Assembly (NCBI GenBank): GCA_963847145.1
Contig: CAWJYN010000011.1
Coordinates: 1-64,000, forward strand
DNA: 64,000 bases
Reading direction: 5' to 3'
Source of the DNA: JABFRJ01 sp963847145
Lineage (GTDB): Bacteria; Pseudomonadota; Alphaproteobacteria; Rhizobiales; Hyphomicrobiaceae
Positions 28,728 through 39,421 of this stretch are shown one piece after another. The first letter of the stretch is position 1; each line of letters opens with the position of its first letter. Position numbers and translations under genes: made by a program. The notes beneath the pieces were generated by a model, which had not been told where the DNA came from, ran no database searches, and saw nothing but the letters and a program-made list of their open reading frames with translations.

Positions 28728-28962
28728 TGAAACCCCCAGAGCAAATCTGTCTTGCTGCGGACCGATAGTAACGGATCAATAAATTCGAAATGCTGCAAAA
28801 TATGCATCGAGTTTTGCGAAAATTGCTGTCATCCGCGCGAGGAGAGATCATGTGTGAGAACAGCAGAATTTGCAGCGCCGGGCCGCAGAAACGGACGCTT
28901 GCCGTGCCCTCTCCTGGCAGCCTATCGTCCCATCACTTTTGGGCGATCAGTCAAGGATCAGC

Positions 28963-29829
28963 ATGGCACGCTTCATCTACGTCAATGGCCGCTACCTGCC
29001 ATGGGGCGAGGCTGCGGTCCATGCTGAGGATCGCGGCTTCCAGTTTGGCGATGCGATCTATGAGGTGTGCGAAGTCAGACAGGGACGCTTGATTGACGAA
29101 ACGCGGCATATGGAGCGGCTAGAGCGCTCGCTGGCCGCGTTGAAGATCGCCCAACCCATGAGCCGTGGTTCGCTGGCGCGGGTCCTGCGCGAAACCATCC
29201 GCCGCAACCGTGTCACCGATGGGCTGGTCTATCTGCAGGTCAGCCGTGGGGCGCGGCCGCGCGAGTTTGGATTTTCCGAAGCGGTGGGGATGACGCCGAC
29301 TGTTGTGTGCCTGGCGCGGTCGGTGGCACCAGGCAAGGCAGAGGCCCTGGCCGAGAAGGGCATCGGTGTCCGCTCCATGCCAGACAATCGTTGGGGGCGC
29401 TGCGATATCAAAACTGTTATGCTGTTGCCGGCATCGCTCGCCAAAGAGGCTGCCAAAGACATCGGCGCCAAGGAGGCCTGGTTTGTCGACGAAAAGGGCT
29501 TCGTGACCGAGGGCGCGTCCAGCAATGCCTGGATCGTCGACCAGAAGGGCTGCCTGATCACCCGTGCAGTCACTCAGGAGATCCTGCGGGGTGTGACCCG
29601 CACTACGTTAATCGATCTTCTGAAACGGGAAGGCCTGGAGCTGGTCGAGCGCCCGTTTACGATTGCTGAGGCCAAGGCCGCGCGCGAGGCCTTCAACACT
29701 TCGGCGACCAGCGTGGTGATGCCCGTTGTTTCGATAGACGGCACGCCGATCGGCAATGGCGCCCCCGGGCTCGTCAGCAGCCGTCTCCGTGCGGCGTTCC
29801 ATTCGGTCGCAGAGGTTGCGGCTGCATGA
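28963..29829 (+). CDS. dat: D-amino-acid aminotransferase (fold type IV PLP enzyme)
   Basis: A 288-residue class IV aminotransferase. The N-terminus FIYVNGRYLPWGEAAVHAED leads to RGFQFGDAIYEVCEV. The catalytic lysine is in RWGRCDIKTVMLLP, and the PLP-phosphate segment is EGASSNAWIV. The C-terminus TSATSVVMPVVSIDG also fits. It would interconvert D-alanine and D-glutamate or act on branched-chain substrates. The gene order dat-hfq-hflX is conserved in alphaproteobacteria. The ATG at 28963 has AAGGA upstream. Confidence 0.88.
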   Translation: MARFIYVNGRYLPWGEAAVHAEDRGFQFGDAIYEVCEVRQGRLIDETRHMERLERSLAALKIAQPMSRGSLARVLRETIRRNRVTDGLVYLQVSRGARPREFGFSEAVGMTPTVVCLARSVAPGKAEALAEKGIGVRSMPDNRWGRCDIKTVMLLPASLAKEAAKDIGAKEAWFVDEKGFVTEGASSNAWIVDQKGCLITRAVTQEILRGVTRTTLIDLLKREGLELVERPFTIAEAKAAREAFNTSATSVVMPVVSIDGTPIGNGAPGLVSSRLRAAFHSVAEVAAA

Positions 29830-29969
29830 GGACGGTGCGCTAAAAGTGGGCATCACGGGGGCTGACACTGTTTCCAGGTTGTGGCAAGTATCCAGGTGGT
29901 AGATCGGGTGGTGCGGGCCAATGACATTTGGTTTGGCACCCAACAACAACAAGACCGCGGACAATCGCC

Positions 29970-30227
29970 ATGGCCGAACGTGTGCAAAGCCTTCAAGACA
30001 CTTTTTTAAATCAGGTGCGTAAGCAAAAGATTCCTTTGACGATTTTTCTCATTAACGGGGTCAAGCTGCAGGGTATTGTGACGTGGTTCGATAACTTCTG
30101 TGTGCTGTTGCGGCGGGATGGGTTGTCGCAGCTGGTTTATAAGCATGCCATCTCAACCATCATGCCCGGCCAACCGGTCAATCTGATGGATGGTGAGGGC
30201 ACCGACAAAGAGCAGGGCCATTCCTGA
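29970..30227 (+). CDS. hfq: RNA chaperone Hfq
   Basis: An 85-residue Sm-like protein. Sm1 covers LQDTFLNQVRKQKIPLTIFL and LQGIVTWFDNFCVLLRR; Sm2 has the YKHAISTIMP motif, with K and H at the proximal RNA-binding site. It forms a hexamer that promotes pairing of small RNAs and mRNAs and in alphaproteobacteria also affects nitrogen regulation. The short C-terminal tail is typical of the class. Its stop overlaps the first bases of the hflX reading frame. Confidence 0.97.
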   Translation: MAERVQSLQDTFLNQVRKQKIPLTIFLINGVKLQGIVTWFDNFCVLLRRDGLSQLVYKHAISTIMPGQPVNLMDGEGTDKEQGHS

Positions 30228-31681
30228 CCGACGCTGACGAGTTTGACACCGAGCCTCTGGACCGTCCACGCGGCCGGCGCCGTGCGGCAGCAGACGGCGA
30301 CAAGGCACGCGATGCCGCGCTCAACGGGCATTCGATCGGCACTTCTGCGATTGTCGTCGTGCCGGTGCCACCACGCGGCAAACGGTTCCTGTCGGCTGCG
30401 CCGAACACCAATGGCGAGGACCCGCCGTTGCCGCCACTGCATTCGCCCGAAGATCGCTGCGCTGAGGCGGTCGGTCTCGCGCATGCGATCGATCTCGACG
30501 TGGTCGATGGGCTGATCGTTCCGCTGGCCACGCCGCGGCCTGCGACGCTGCTTGGTAAGGGTAAGATCGAAGAACTGAAAGCGCGTGTCGAAGCCGATGC
30601 GATCACGCTGGTCATCGTCGATCACACGTTGTCGCCAGTACAGCAGCGCAATCTTGAAAAAGAGCTCGGCGCCAAGGTGCTCGATCGCACCGGCTTGATC
30701 CTCGAGATCTTCGGCCGCCGGGCGCGGACGCGTGAAGGCCGTCTGCAGGTCGAGCTTGCGCACTTGAGTTATCAGAAGAGCCGCCTTGTGCGCTCGTGGA
30801 CCCATCTTGAACGGCAGCGCGGTGGTGCGGGGTTTCTCGGTGGCCCTGGCGAAAGCCAGCTCGAACTTGACCGCCGCCTGATCCAGGATCGCATCGACGC
30901 GTTGAAGAAGGATCTCGAAAAGGTGGTCCGGACGCGCACGCTGAACCGCGCTGGGCGTGCGCGGGTGCCGTATCCGGTCGTCGCCATTGTCGGTTACACC
31001 AACGCCGGGAAATCAACGCTTTTCAACACACTGACGGGCGCCAGCGTGCTGGCGCAGGACCAGGTATTTGCAACGCTTGATCCCACCATGCGCGAGATCA
31101 AGCTGCCCAACGGCCGCAAGGTGATCCTGTCGGATACGGTCGGCTTCATTTCAGATTTGCCGACAGCCTTGGTCGCCGCCTTCCGCGCCACCCTCGAGGA
31201 AGTCGTCAGTGCCGACCTTGTCTTGCACGTGCGTGACATCAGCCACGCAGAGACGGGCGCGCAGGCGGCCGATGTAGAGCGTGTGCTCTATGATCTCGGT
31301 GTCGATGTGCGCCGTGCCGAAGCGCGCGTGCTCGACGTCTGGAACAAGGTTGACCGGTTGGATGCTGATGCGTCTGCTGCGCTTGCGTTAGAAGCAGGCC
31401 GGCAGGTGCGGGCGCCGGTGCTGGTGTCCGCCATCACCGGGCTTGGCCTCGATGCGCTGCGGCAGATCATCGATCAGCAACTTGCGAGCCGTGACGAAGA
31501 GCTGCATCTCGATGTTCCGCCGACAGCTGGCAAGCTGCTGCACTGGCTGCACGAGAACACGTCTGTTCTTGGTCTCGATGTTCAAGATGACGGCCACACG
31601 CACGCTCGCATCCGCATCAGCCCGGACCGCCGTGGCCGGCTTGATGCGCAGTTGGTTGGCGCTGGTGCCCGGGTGATGTAA
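30224..31681 (+). CDS. hflX: GTPase HflX
   Basis: A ribosome-associated GTPase of about 485 residues. The N-terminal HflX domain has PATLLGKGKIEELKARVEA, LSPVQQRNLEKELGAKVLDR and TGLILEIFGRRARTREGRLQ. The G domain has G1 GYTNAGKST, G3 DTVGFI and G4 NKVD. The start is unclear. Codons from 30224 to 30356 are open, yet none is ATG, GTG or TTG. Starting at the GTG of 30359 would remove the first strand (SAIVVVPV). A CTG at 30224, overlapping the hfq stop as CTGA, or a small indel are the options. Confidence 0.92.
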   Translation: MTDADEFDTEPLDRPRGRRRAAADGDKARDAALNGHSIGTSAIVVVPVPPRGKRFLSAAPNTNGEDPPLPPLHSPEDRCAEAVGLAHAIDLDVVDGLIVPLATPRPATLLGKGKIEELKARVEADAITLVIVDHTLSPVQQRNLEKELGAKVLDRTGLILEIFGRRARTREGRLQVELAHLSYQKSRLVRSWTHLERQRGGAGFLGGPGESQLELDRRLIQDRIDALKKDLEKVVRTRTLNRAGRARVPYPVVAIVGYTNAGKSTLFNTLTGASVLAQDQVFATLDPTMREIKLPNGRKVILSDTVGFISDLPTALVAAFRATLEEVVSADLVLHVRDISHAETGAQAADVERVLYDLGVDVRRAEARVLDVWNKVDRLDADASAALALEAGRQVRAPVLVSAITGLGLDALRQIIDQQLASRDEELHLDVPPTAGKLLHWLHENTSVLGLDVQDDGHTHARIRISPDRRGRLDAQLVGAGARVM

Positions 31682-31687
31682 GAGCGC

Positions 31688-33424
31688 TCAGCCCCGCGCT
31701 GCGGCTGCTACAGCGCGCATCAGCCCATTGGTGCGGTGATAGCCTGCCAGCCTGAAGACGCGTACCACTGGCGCCGCGTCAGTGCGGTTCGGCGATGATG
31801 GCGCGAGATTGGCCCAGCCTTGCGCCACCGCCTCACCGAGGAACGGCTCATCAGTCGTGCCATCGACAACAAATACGATGCGTGACACTGCGACGTCGTC
31901 AAGCAAGGCATGGATCTCAAACACGCAGCCTTTGTTGCGGCGCGTGAAGCCGCGCAGGTCCATCAGCACCGCGTCGCTGTCGCGCGCAAGGCGGCGCAGG
32001 ACCATTTTCCAGGTGTCGTCGTGGCAGAAAAAATCAGTGACGCGATAGCGTCCGTCGACATCCCGGCGGGCTTCGCTTTCGGTAAGCCGGCGTTCGAGTG
32101 TGGAAGAGCCGTCGATGAAGCGGCGCGCCAGCCGGCCCGTGACAAAGTCGAGAAATTCGTGCGGCGCGACGGTGGTCTTGGCGAGATCGGGGCCGGCGAT
32201 CATGCGCATGGTGCCGGCGTGCCGCCAGTGCTTGGCAAAGGCATCGAACAACTGCTGGCTGCGTTTGCCGAGCGAGAAAACCCGCAACAGCAGCAACCGC
32301 GGCGGTGTTGCCGCTGCTGGAGGCCGCGTCAGCTTGAAGCCGAGCGTTGCAATCATCTTGTACAGCCCGAAGATTGCAAACGTTGCCGCGAACCATTTCA
32401 GTCCCGCAAAGGCCATATCGATCGCGTGATGCAGGGTGAACATCAGCCAGAGGCTATCGATCATGATCGATTGATCGCTCACGCGCCGAGTGCGGTACAG
32501 CCAACCAAGCACGCGCAGCAGCAGCCAGCCAACCAAGCCGAAGAGGATGAAGCCGGCCAGCAGCACCGCCACGAATGTCTGATGACCGCCGAGACCGATG
32601 GAGCCACCGAAATCAGACACCGCGCGCATGCGCGCATCGGTGGTGCCGATGACATTGACGAGGATCGACGCGCCGCTCACGGCCGCGAACGTGAACGCCA
32701 TGACCAAGGGGCCAACAGCGCGGATCGGCCGCGCGAGGAAGATGAGCGCCATGACTGTGGCCGGCCCATTGTGGATCGACCAGGCGAGCGCAGCGGTCAG
32801 CGGCGTGAACGTCGCACTCAGGGATGGTACGACCACGGCTGCCAGCGCCAAAACGTACAGTCCGATCGCCACCGCCCAGGCCGTCCACGACGTGAGCGCG
32901 ACGAGGCAGATCGTCAGCACCACGGGCCAAGCGTAGCTGATCGACACGAAGGCGGTCCGTAGCGGCAGCAGAGCAATGTCATTGCCGCTCATGTAGAGGA
33001 GGGCCATGGCCACAGCCGCCGTTAGCCCCGCGACGGCGTACACCGATGCGACACGCCATAGCCCGCGCGAGGCTGTCGACATCAATTCAGCCGATAAAGC
33101 GGAGAGTTGCAGACCGGCTGTGACATCCGCCAGGCGAAGCGGCGTAACCGGCGCTGCCATTGCAGCAGGCGCATCGGGCACCTTTACCTGCGGGGTCGCC
33201 GACGTGCGCATCATCGACCGGTTGACCGCGCGCAGATAGATCGCCAGCAACGCCCCCGCAATGACAAAGGCCAGCGGTACTGCCACAATCAATATGCCAG
33301 CCAATTCGCCGGTCAGCGTCGTGACTTGCTTGGACGCGGCAACGGCATCGGCGCAAGGCCAAGCTGCAGCCAGAACGGTCACCGTGGCCGCATGCTGGGT
33401 ACGAACAGGGCGCAATGTCAGCAC
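31688..33424 (-). CDS. Large polytopic membrane protein with a cytoplasmic alpha/beta C-terminal domain
   Basis: A 578-residue protein. The N-terminal 350 or so residues have about eight to nine hydrophobic segments. The C-terminal 210 or so residues are soluble (LLLLRVFSLGKRSQQLFDAF, then EFLDFVTGRLARRFIDG, YRVTDFFCHDDTWKMVLRRL and SDAVLMDLRGFTRRNKGCVF). The strand SDAVLMDLRGF followed by NKGCVFEIHALL resembles a TIR-like or other Rossmann-type nucleotide-binding half. Proteins of this layout exist in other alphaproteobacteria as uncharacterised (from memory, not searched). It lies convergent with hflX, inside the otherwise conserved hflX-mazG pair. The start is a GTG at 33424. Function unknown. 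Confidence 0.65.
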   Translation of the reverse strand: MLTLRPVRTQHAATVTVLAAAWPCADAVAASKQVTTLTGELAGILIVAVPLAFVIAGALLAIYLRAVNRSMMRTSATPQVKVPDAPAAMAAPVTPLRLADVTAGLQLSALSAELMSTASRGLWRVASVYAVAGLTAAVAMALLYMSGNDIALLPLRTAFVSISYAWPVVLTICLVALTSWTAWAVAIGLYVLALAAVVVPSLSATFTPLTAALAWSIHNGPATVMALIFLARPIRAVGPLVMAFTFAAVSGASILVNVIGTTDARMRAVSDFGGSIGLGGHQTFVAVLLAGFILFGLVGWLLLRVLGWLYRTRRVSDQSIMIDSLWLMFTLHHAIDMAFAGLKWFAATFAIFGLYKMIATLGFKLTRPPAAATPPRLLLLRVFSLGKRSQQLFDAFAKHWRHAGTMRMIAGPDLAKTTVAPHEFLDFVTGRLARRFIDGSSTLERRLTESEARRDVDGRYRVTDFFCHDDTWKMVLRRLARDSDAVLMDLRGFTRRNKGCVFEIHALLDDVAVSRIVFVVDGTTDEPFLGEAVAQGWANLAPSSPNRTDAAPVVRVFRLAGYHRTNGLMRAVAAAARG

Positions 33425-33564
33425 GCTGGACCTCTTGGAAACAAGGGTTCTGCATTACAACTTGGCTTACGACACCAGAGACTACCGGCGGGCGTTCGGC
33501 AAGCCTCCCGCCAAGGCGGGTCAGACAATTCGCTGAGGCAGTGGCGTACGCCAAGTCTATGGCG

Positions 33565-34458
33565 TTACGTGGCGTTTTTTTCGGCTCGTTTCACCGCATC
33601 CCACAGCGCATCCATTTCTGCGAGATCGGATTGCTCGGGCCGCCTGCCGCGCTGAGCCAGCAACTGTTCCACGCCCTGGAACCGCCGCCGAAACTTCTCG
33701 TTGGCAGCTCTGAGGCTTGCTTCGGGATCGAGTTCCAGGTGGCGCGCGAGATTGGCGATGACGAACATCAGGTCGCCGAACTCCTCGTTGATTTGCGCGC
33801 GCCGGGCCGCGCCGGCTGCATCAGGCGCGTTGACCTCGGCTTCCAACTCGCCGATCTCCTCGCGCAGCTTTTCAAAAACCGGCGCGACGGATGGCCAGTC
33901 AAAACCCACGCGGGCTGCTTTGTCCTGCAACTTGATGGCGCGGGTCAGCGCCGGCATGGCAGCTGGAATGTCATCCAGCACGGAGGCTGGTGCCGTGCGT
34001 TCTGCGCCTTGATGGGGCCGCTTGCGCTCTGCTGTTTTCGCGGCTTTTTCCTCCGCCTTGATCTTGTCCCACCAGCCCTTGGCGGCGCCGGCTGAGCGTG
34101 CGTTTGCATCGCCGAAAACATGCGGATGGCGGCGGATCATTTTGGCGTTGATGCCGGCGATCACGTCCGGCAACGCGAAGGCTCCCTGTTCTTGCGCCAG
34201 CTGGGAGTGGAAGACCACTTGCAACAGCAGATCGCCCAACTCGTCGCGCAAATCCAAGATGTCGTTGCGCGCTATCGCGTCCGCCACCTCGTAGGCTTCC
34301 TCAATGGTGTAGGGCGCAATCGTCGCAAAGTTTTGCTCCAAGTCCCATGGGCAGCCGGTGCCCGGCGTCCGTAAGGCGGCCATGACAGCTACGAGCGTGT
34401 CGAGTTGGCGGCCATCGGCCAGGGGAATCTCGGTGTTCACAAGTGGGGGCGTCGTCAT
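33565..34458 (-). CDS. mazG: Nucleoside triphosphate pyrophosphohydrolase MazG
   Basis: A 297-residue enzyme with two MazG domains. The first has TIEEAYEVADAI followed by LRDELGDLLLQVVFHSQLA, giving the E-x2-E...E-x2-D metal-binding motif. The second has LREEIGELEAEVN and INEEFGDLMFVIANLARHL. It hydrolyses (d)NTPs to monophosphates and in some bacteria affects ppGpp levels. Start ATG at 34458, with a GTG two codons upstream. Its usual neighbour hflX is separated from it by the membrane-protein gene. Confidence 0.92.
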   Translation of the reverse strand: MTTPPLVNTEIPLADGRQLDTLVAVMAALRTPGTGCPWDLEQNFATIAPYTIEEAYEVADAIARNDILDLRDELGDLLLQVVFHSQLAQEQGAFALPDVIAGINAKMIRRHPHVFGDANARSAGAAKGWWDKIKAEEKAAKTAERKRPHQGAERTAPASVLDDIPAAMPALTRAIKLQDKAARVGFDWPSVAPVFEKLREEIGELEAEVNAPDAAGAARRAQINEEFGDLMFVIANLARHLELDPEASLRAANEKFRRRFQGVEQLLAQRGRRPEQSDLAEMDALWDAVKRAEKNAT

Positions 34459-34668
34459 GGGCACGTCCTGCTGCGGCGGTTTCGACCCCGATATGCGACG
34501 GCCGGCAACCTGGACGCAAAGCTTTTCCGCGGCTGAACCCGCTTACCGCTTGTCGCACAAGTGCGCTTCCGCTTACTTTGCCGTTCCCTGGCCATCGGCA
34601 CCGGCTGACCCGCGCCGCCAGGGCGTTTCGCGCTTTGTCCTTCAGCCGCTGCAGCAGGTGACGATCTC

Positions 34669-35848
34669 ATGCGTGCTCCCCGCGAATTCGACGTTGTTGT
34701 GTATGGGGCCACTGGCTTCACTGGCAAACTCGTCGCCGAATATCTGGCGGGGCGGCAGAAAGCCGGCCTCACGTTGCGGTGGGCGCTGGCTGGACGCAGC
34801 CTCGATAAGCTGGCAGCCGCCCGCGATGAGATGGGTGTGCCGAAAGACATTCCGTTGATTGCGGCCGATGGCGAGGATGTTTCTTCGCTCAGTACCATGG
34901 CCGCGCGGACGCAGGTCGTGCTTACCACCGTTGGGCCCTATCAGCTCTATGGGTCAGGTTTGGTCGCGGCCTGCGCCGCGCGTGGCACCGACTATGTCGA
35001 TCTGTGCGGGGAGCCCGTGTGGATGCACGAGATGATCGACAGCTACGACAGCAAGGCCAAAACGTCCGGCGCGCGCATCGTGTTCAGCTGTGGGTTTGAT
35101 TCAATTCCCTCCGATCTCGGCATCTGGATGTTGCAACAAGCAGCACGCACGGAGTTCGGCGCTCCGGTGCCGCGCGTCAAAGGCCGCGTGCGGCGCATCA
35201 AGGGAGAATCGTCGGGCGGCACTGTTGCGAGCTTGAAAGCCACCTTGGCTGCAGCCATGAAAGAGCCGCGCCTGATGGACGTCCTCAAGAACCATTTTTC
35301 GCTGACACCGGGGTTCACCGGGCCCAAGCAGCCGCACGGCATGAAGCCCGAGATCGATCCGTCACTGGATATGTGGGTGGCGCCGTTCGTCATGGCCGCG
35401 ATCAACACGCGCAACGTTCATCGCACCAATTATCTGCTCGGCCACGCCTATGGGCAGGATTTTGTCTACGACGAGATGATGATCGCTGGTCCCGGCGACA
35501 AAGGTAAGGCGATCGCCGAAGCCATCGCCAATGACAAGTCGATGACCAGTGACAAGGCACCGAAGCCAGGCGAGGGGCCGAGCAAGGCCGAGCGCGAGGC
35601 CGGCCTATTCGACATGCTGTTCATCGGCGAGGCAGCCGATGGCCGCTCACTCCGCGTGTCGGTCAAAGGCGACCGCGATCCTGGCTATGGATCGACGTGC
35701 AAGATGATTTCGGAAAGCGCGTTGTGCCTTGTGCAGGATGTGCCCGAGAGCAAAGGCGGCATCTTCACGCCAGGCGCGTCTGATGGCGGCGCCGCTGATC
35801 AAGCGCCTGCAAGCCCACGGCGGCCTCACGTTCACCCGCGAGGCGTGA
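34669..35848 (+). CDS. Saccharopine dehydrogenase-like reductase (trans-acting enoyl reductase type), one frameshift
   Basis: An NAD(P)-binding protein of about 392 residues starting DVVVYGATGFTGKLVAEYL, with a Rossmann GxTGxxG motif. DYVDLCGEPVWMHEMIDSY and VFSCGFDSIPSDLGIWMLQ are typical of the saccharopine reductase-like and trans-acting enoyl reductase group. Near 35782 an extra base shifts the frame; removing it gives LMAAPLIKRLQAHGGLTFTR and a stop at 35846-35848, the normal family end. The length is 3n+1. The gene starts 210 bases from the divergent mazG start. Confidence 0.82.
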
Positions 35849-36022
35849 GACCGGCCTCGAAAACCGGCGCGTCAGGTCCCATCGTATACGAGCTGACAGC
35901 CGCCAGCCCTTGCAACCCCTTGCGAATGCCCCATGTTGTGGGCTATCCCGCCGCCATCCAACAGGGTGGACGCGCATCAGCCGCGCCGCCGGAACCGAGG
36001 ATCTCCCTCAGAGGATCGCCCC

Positions 36023-37214
<1,192 letters not shown>

Positions 37215-37230
37215 GGCCCTCAGAGCTGTC

Positions 37231-37359
37231 GGTTGGGTTCGGCGCACTTCTGCGCCGTAACCCAACAAGTGCTCGCGAAGGCCTTGCCGATTGAGGTCTC
37301 TGCATTACCGCCTGCCGCCGTTGGGTTACGCTGCTGAAGCGCAGCTAACCCAACCTACG
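37231..37359. repeat. Copy of the GTTGGGTT...AACCCAACCTAC palindromic element
   Basis: It starts GGTTGGGTTCGGCGCA and ends GCTAACCCAACCTACG, with internal GTAACCCAAC and GTTGGGTTACGCTGC. It is the longest copy in the window, because about 30 bases separate the halves. It lies between the convergent tuf and DUF808 genes and may act as a bidirectional hairpin. Confidence 0.8.
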
Positions 37360-38305
37360 TTTGTTGCTGTAACCCTTGCGCGGTATGAACGCCGCGTTCG
37401 GTGAGCCAGCCGAGTGCAAGACCGATGACACCAGCGATGGCGGCGTCGATGAACCAAGTGACGAACCCCGCAATGGGGTGCAGCAGTTGTCCGGCGGCGA
37501 ACGCTGCGGCATGGATTGCGTGGGGCAGTGCGCCGAGGCCGAACTCGGACAGGCCGTGCAGTATGATGCCGCCGCCGACCCACAACATGGCCAGCATGCC
37601 GATGAACGACAGCCCCGCGAGCAGCGATGGCATCGCGCCAACGAGCCAGCGGCCGAACATTCTGGCGACGTTCGTGCGGCCCTTCTGCGCCAGAAAAAGT
37701 CCGAAGTCGTCGGCCTTCACGATGAGCGCGACGGCACCGTAAACGAGCACCGTAATCAGAATGCCGACGGCTGCCAGCACCACCGCTTTGGTGATGAAGT
37801 CGGTCGCGGTGACGGAAGCCAAACTGATCGCCATGATCTCAGCAGACAGGATGAAGTCCGTGCGGATGGCACCGGCCACTTTCTTATCTTCAAGCGCGCG
37901 CGCGTCGCCGGTGGGGGCTGCAATCACATCCGCCACGTCGGCTGTGTGCGGATGGATGAGTTCGTGTACCTTCTCGTAGCCTTCCAGGCAGAGATAGAGC
38001 CCGCCGATCATCAGCAGGGGCGTGATGGCCCAGGGTGCGAACGTGCTCAAGGCCAAGGCGGCCGGCAGCAAGTAGAGCAGCTTGTTCTTGAGAGAGCCCC
38101 AGGCGATGCGCGCGACGATGGGCAGTTCGCGTTTGGCGGCTAAGCCATCGACGTATCGCGGGGTAACGGCGGCGTCGTCGATGACGATGCCAGCGGCGCT
38201 TTTGCCGGCCGTCATGGTCTGCGCTGCTATGTCATCGAGGGACACCGCCGCCGTCTTAGCGATCACGGCGATATCATCGAGCAGCGCGAAGAGGCCGGAG
38301 GACAT
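37355..38305 (-). CDS. DUF808 (YedI-like) membrane protein
   Basis: A 316-residue inner-membrane protein starting MSSGLFALLDDIAVIAKTAA, the hallmark N-terminus of DUF808. YVDGLAAKRELPIVARIAWG, LEGYEKVHELIHPH and IRTDFILSAEIMAISLASV follow. The function of the family is not established. The ATG at 38305 comes five bases after the pheA stop, so the two genes are probably one transcript. Confidence 0.9.
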   Translation of the reverse strand: MSSGLFALLDDIAVIAKTAAVSLDDIAAQTMTAGKSAAGIVIDDAAVTPRYVDGLAAKRELPIVARIAWGSLKNKLLYLLPAALALSTFAPWAITPLLMIGGLYLCLEGYEKVHELIHPHTADVADVIAAPTGDARALEDKKVAGAIRTDFILSAEIMAISLASVTATDFITKAVVLAAVGILITVLVYGAVALIVKADDFGLFLAQKGRTNVARMFGRWLVGAMPSLLAGLSFIGMLAMLWVGGGIILHGLSEFGLGALPHAIHAAAFAAGQLLHPIAGFVTWFIDAAIAGVIGLALGWLTERGVHTAQGLQQQT

Positions 38306-38310
38306 GGGGC

Positions 38311-39207
38311 TCAACCCTCGCCGTTGATCTTGGCGCGCAGAGGACTTGCGGCGTAGACACCGAGAATGCGCAACTCGGTGGAGAAGTATTGCAATTCCTC
38401 CAGCGCGCGCGCGACGGGCGGATCAGACGGATGGCCTTCGATGTCGGCCAGGAACATGGTGGCGTTGAAGCTGCCGCCGATCATGTAACTTTCGAGCTTG
38501 GTCATGTTGACGCCATTGGTGGCAAACCCACCGGTGGCCTTATAGAGCGCGGCAGGAATGTTGCGCACGTGGAAGACAAAGGTCGTCAGCGTGTGCGGTG
38601 TGCCATGCGCGGCAATGGTCGCGTTTTTTGACAGCACGACAAAGCGCGTGGTGTTGTGCTTTTCGTCCTCGACGTCCTCGGCTAGAATATCCAGGCCATA
38701 GACCTCGGCGGCGAGGCGGGGCGCGAAGGCGGCTTTGGTCGGATCGTTCCACTCGGCGACCTGGCGTGCGGCGCCGGCGGTGTCGCCGGCGATGTGCGGG
38801 CGGACACCCAACTTGCGGATGATCTTGCGGCATTGGCCGATGGCGTGGACGTGACTGTAGACGTCGCGGATGCCTTTGAGCTTGGCACCACGGATGGCCA
38901 TCAGCTGGAAACGGATCGGCAGGAAATGCTCGCCGATGATGTGTAAGCCGGACGCTGGCAGCATGTGGTGGATGTCGGCGACACGGCCAGCGATTGTGTT
39001 CTCGATGGGGATCATGGCGAGATCAGCTTCGCCGGATTTCACTGCAGCCAGCGCATCTTCGAAGGCCGCGCACGGCAGCGGCGCCATGGCCGGAAACACT
39101 TCGCTGCAGGCTATATGGCTGTTGGCACCGGGCTCGCCCTGATAGGCAATGCGGCCGGCGGATTTGGCGGGGCGAGGTGTTGCAGGCTTTGAAGGACGAA
39201 CAGGCAT
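38311..39207 (-). CDS. pheA: Prephenate dehydratase
   Basis: A 298-residue monofunctional prephenate dehydratase, converting prephenate to phenylpyruvate in phenylalanine synthesis. The catalytic domain has IAYQGEPGANSH, IPIENTIAGRVADIHH and the catalytic motif HNTTRFVVLS. The C-terminal ACT regulatory domain has ESYMIGGSFNATMFLADIEG, close to the ESRP-type phenylalanine-binding motif. A short basic proline-rich extension precedes the catalytic domain. Confidence 0.94.
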   Translation of the reverse strand: MPVRPSKPATPRPAKSAGRIAYQGEPGANSHIACSEVFPAMAPLPCAAFEDALAAVKSGEADLAMIPIENTIAGRVADIHHMLPASGLHIIGEHFLPIRFQLMAIRGAKLKGIRDVYSHVHAIGQCRKIIRKLGVRPHIAGDTAGAARQVAEWNDPTKAAFAPRLAAEVYGLDILAEDVEDEKHNTTRFVVLSKNATIAAHGTPHTLTTFVFHVRNIPAALYKATGGFATNGVNMTKLESYMIGGSFNATMFLADIEGHPSDPPVARALEELQYFSTELRILGVYAASPLRAKINGEG

Positions 39208-39421
39208 GGGCGGGGTGACCAGGGGGGGGTGAGGTTGAGCCTCAGCCCTTAGCGGTTCACGGTCGGTTTGTCATGGGGTGTGTAAAGTTGGTCGGGTTTG
39301 CTGCATCTTATTAAGCGTCACGCAACATTGCCAGCACGCCGGCCGGTTCTGCGAGTGCGTCGCATGGCGGCTGCTGGTTTGTGGCGCAGAGGTGCGCTTA
39401 ACCCAACCTGCGGCCCCGCAA

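Noticed and set aside
31910..32962. Open frame of about 350 codons on the plus strand opposite the membrane-protein gene
   Set aside because: The minus-strand gene shows clear membrane helices and domain structure, whereas this frame encodes a Q/R/H-rich shadow.
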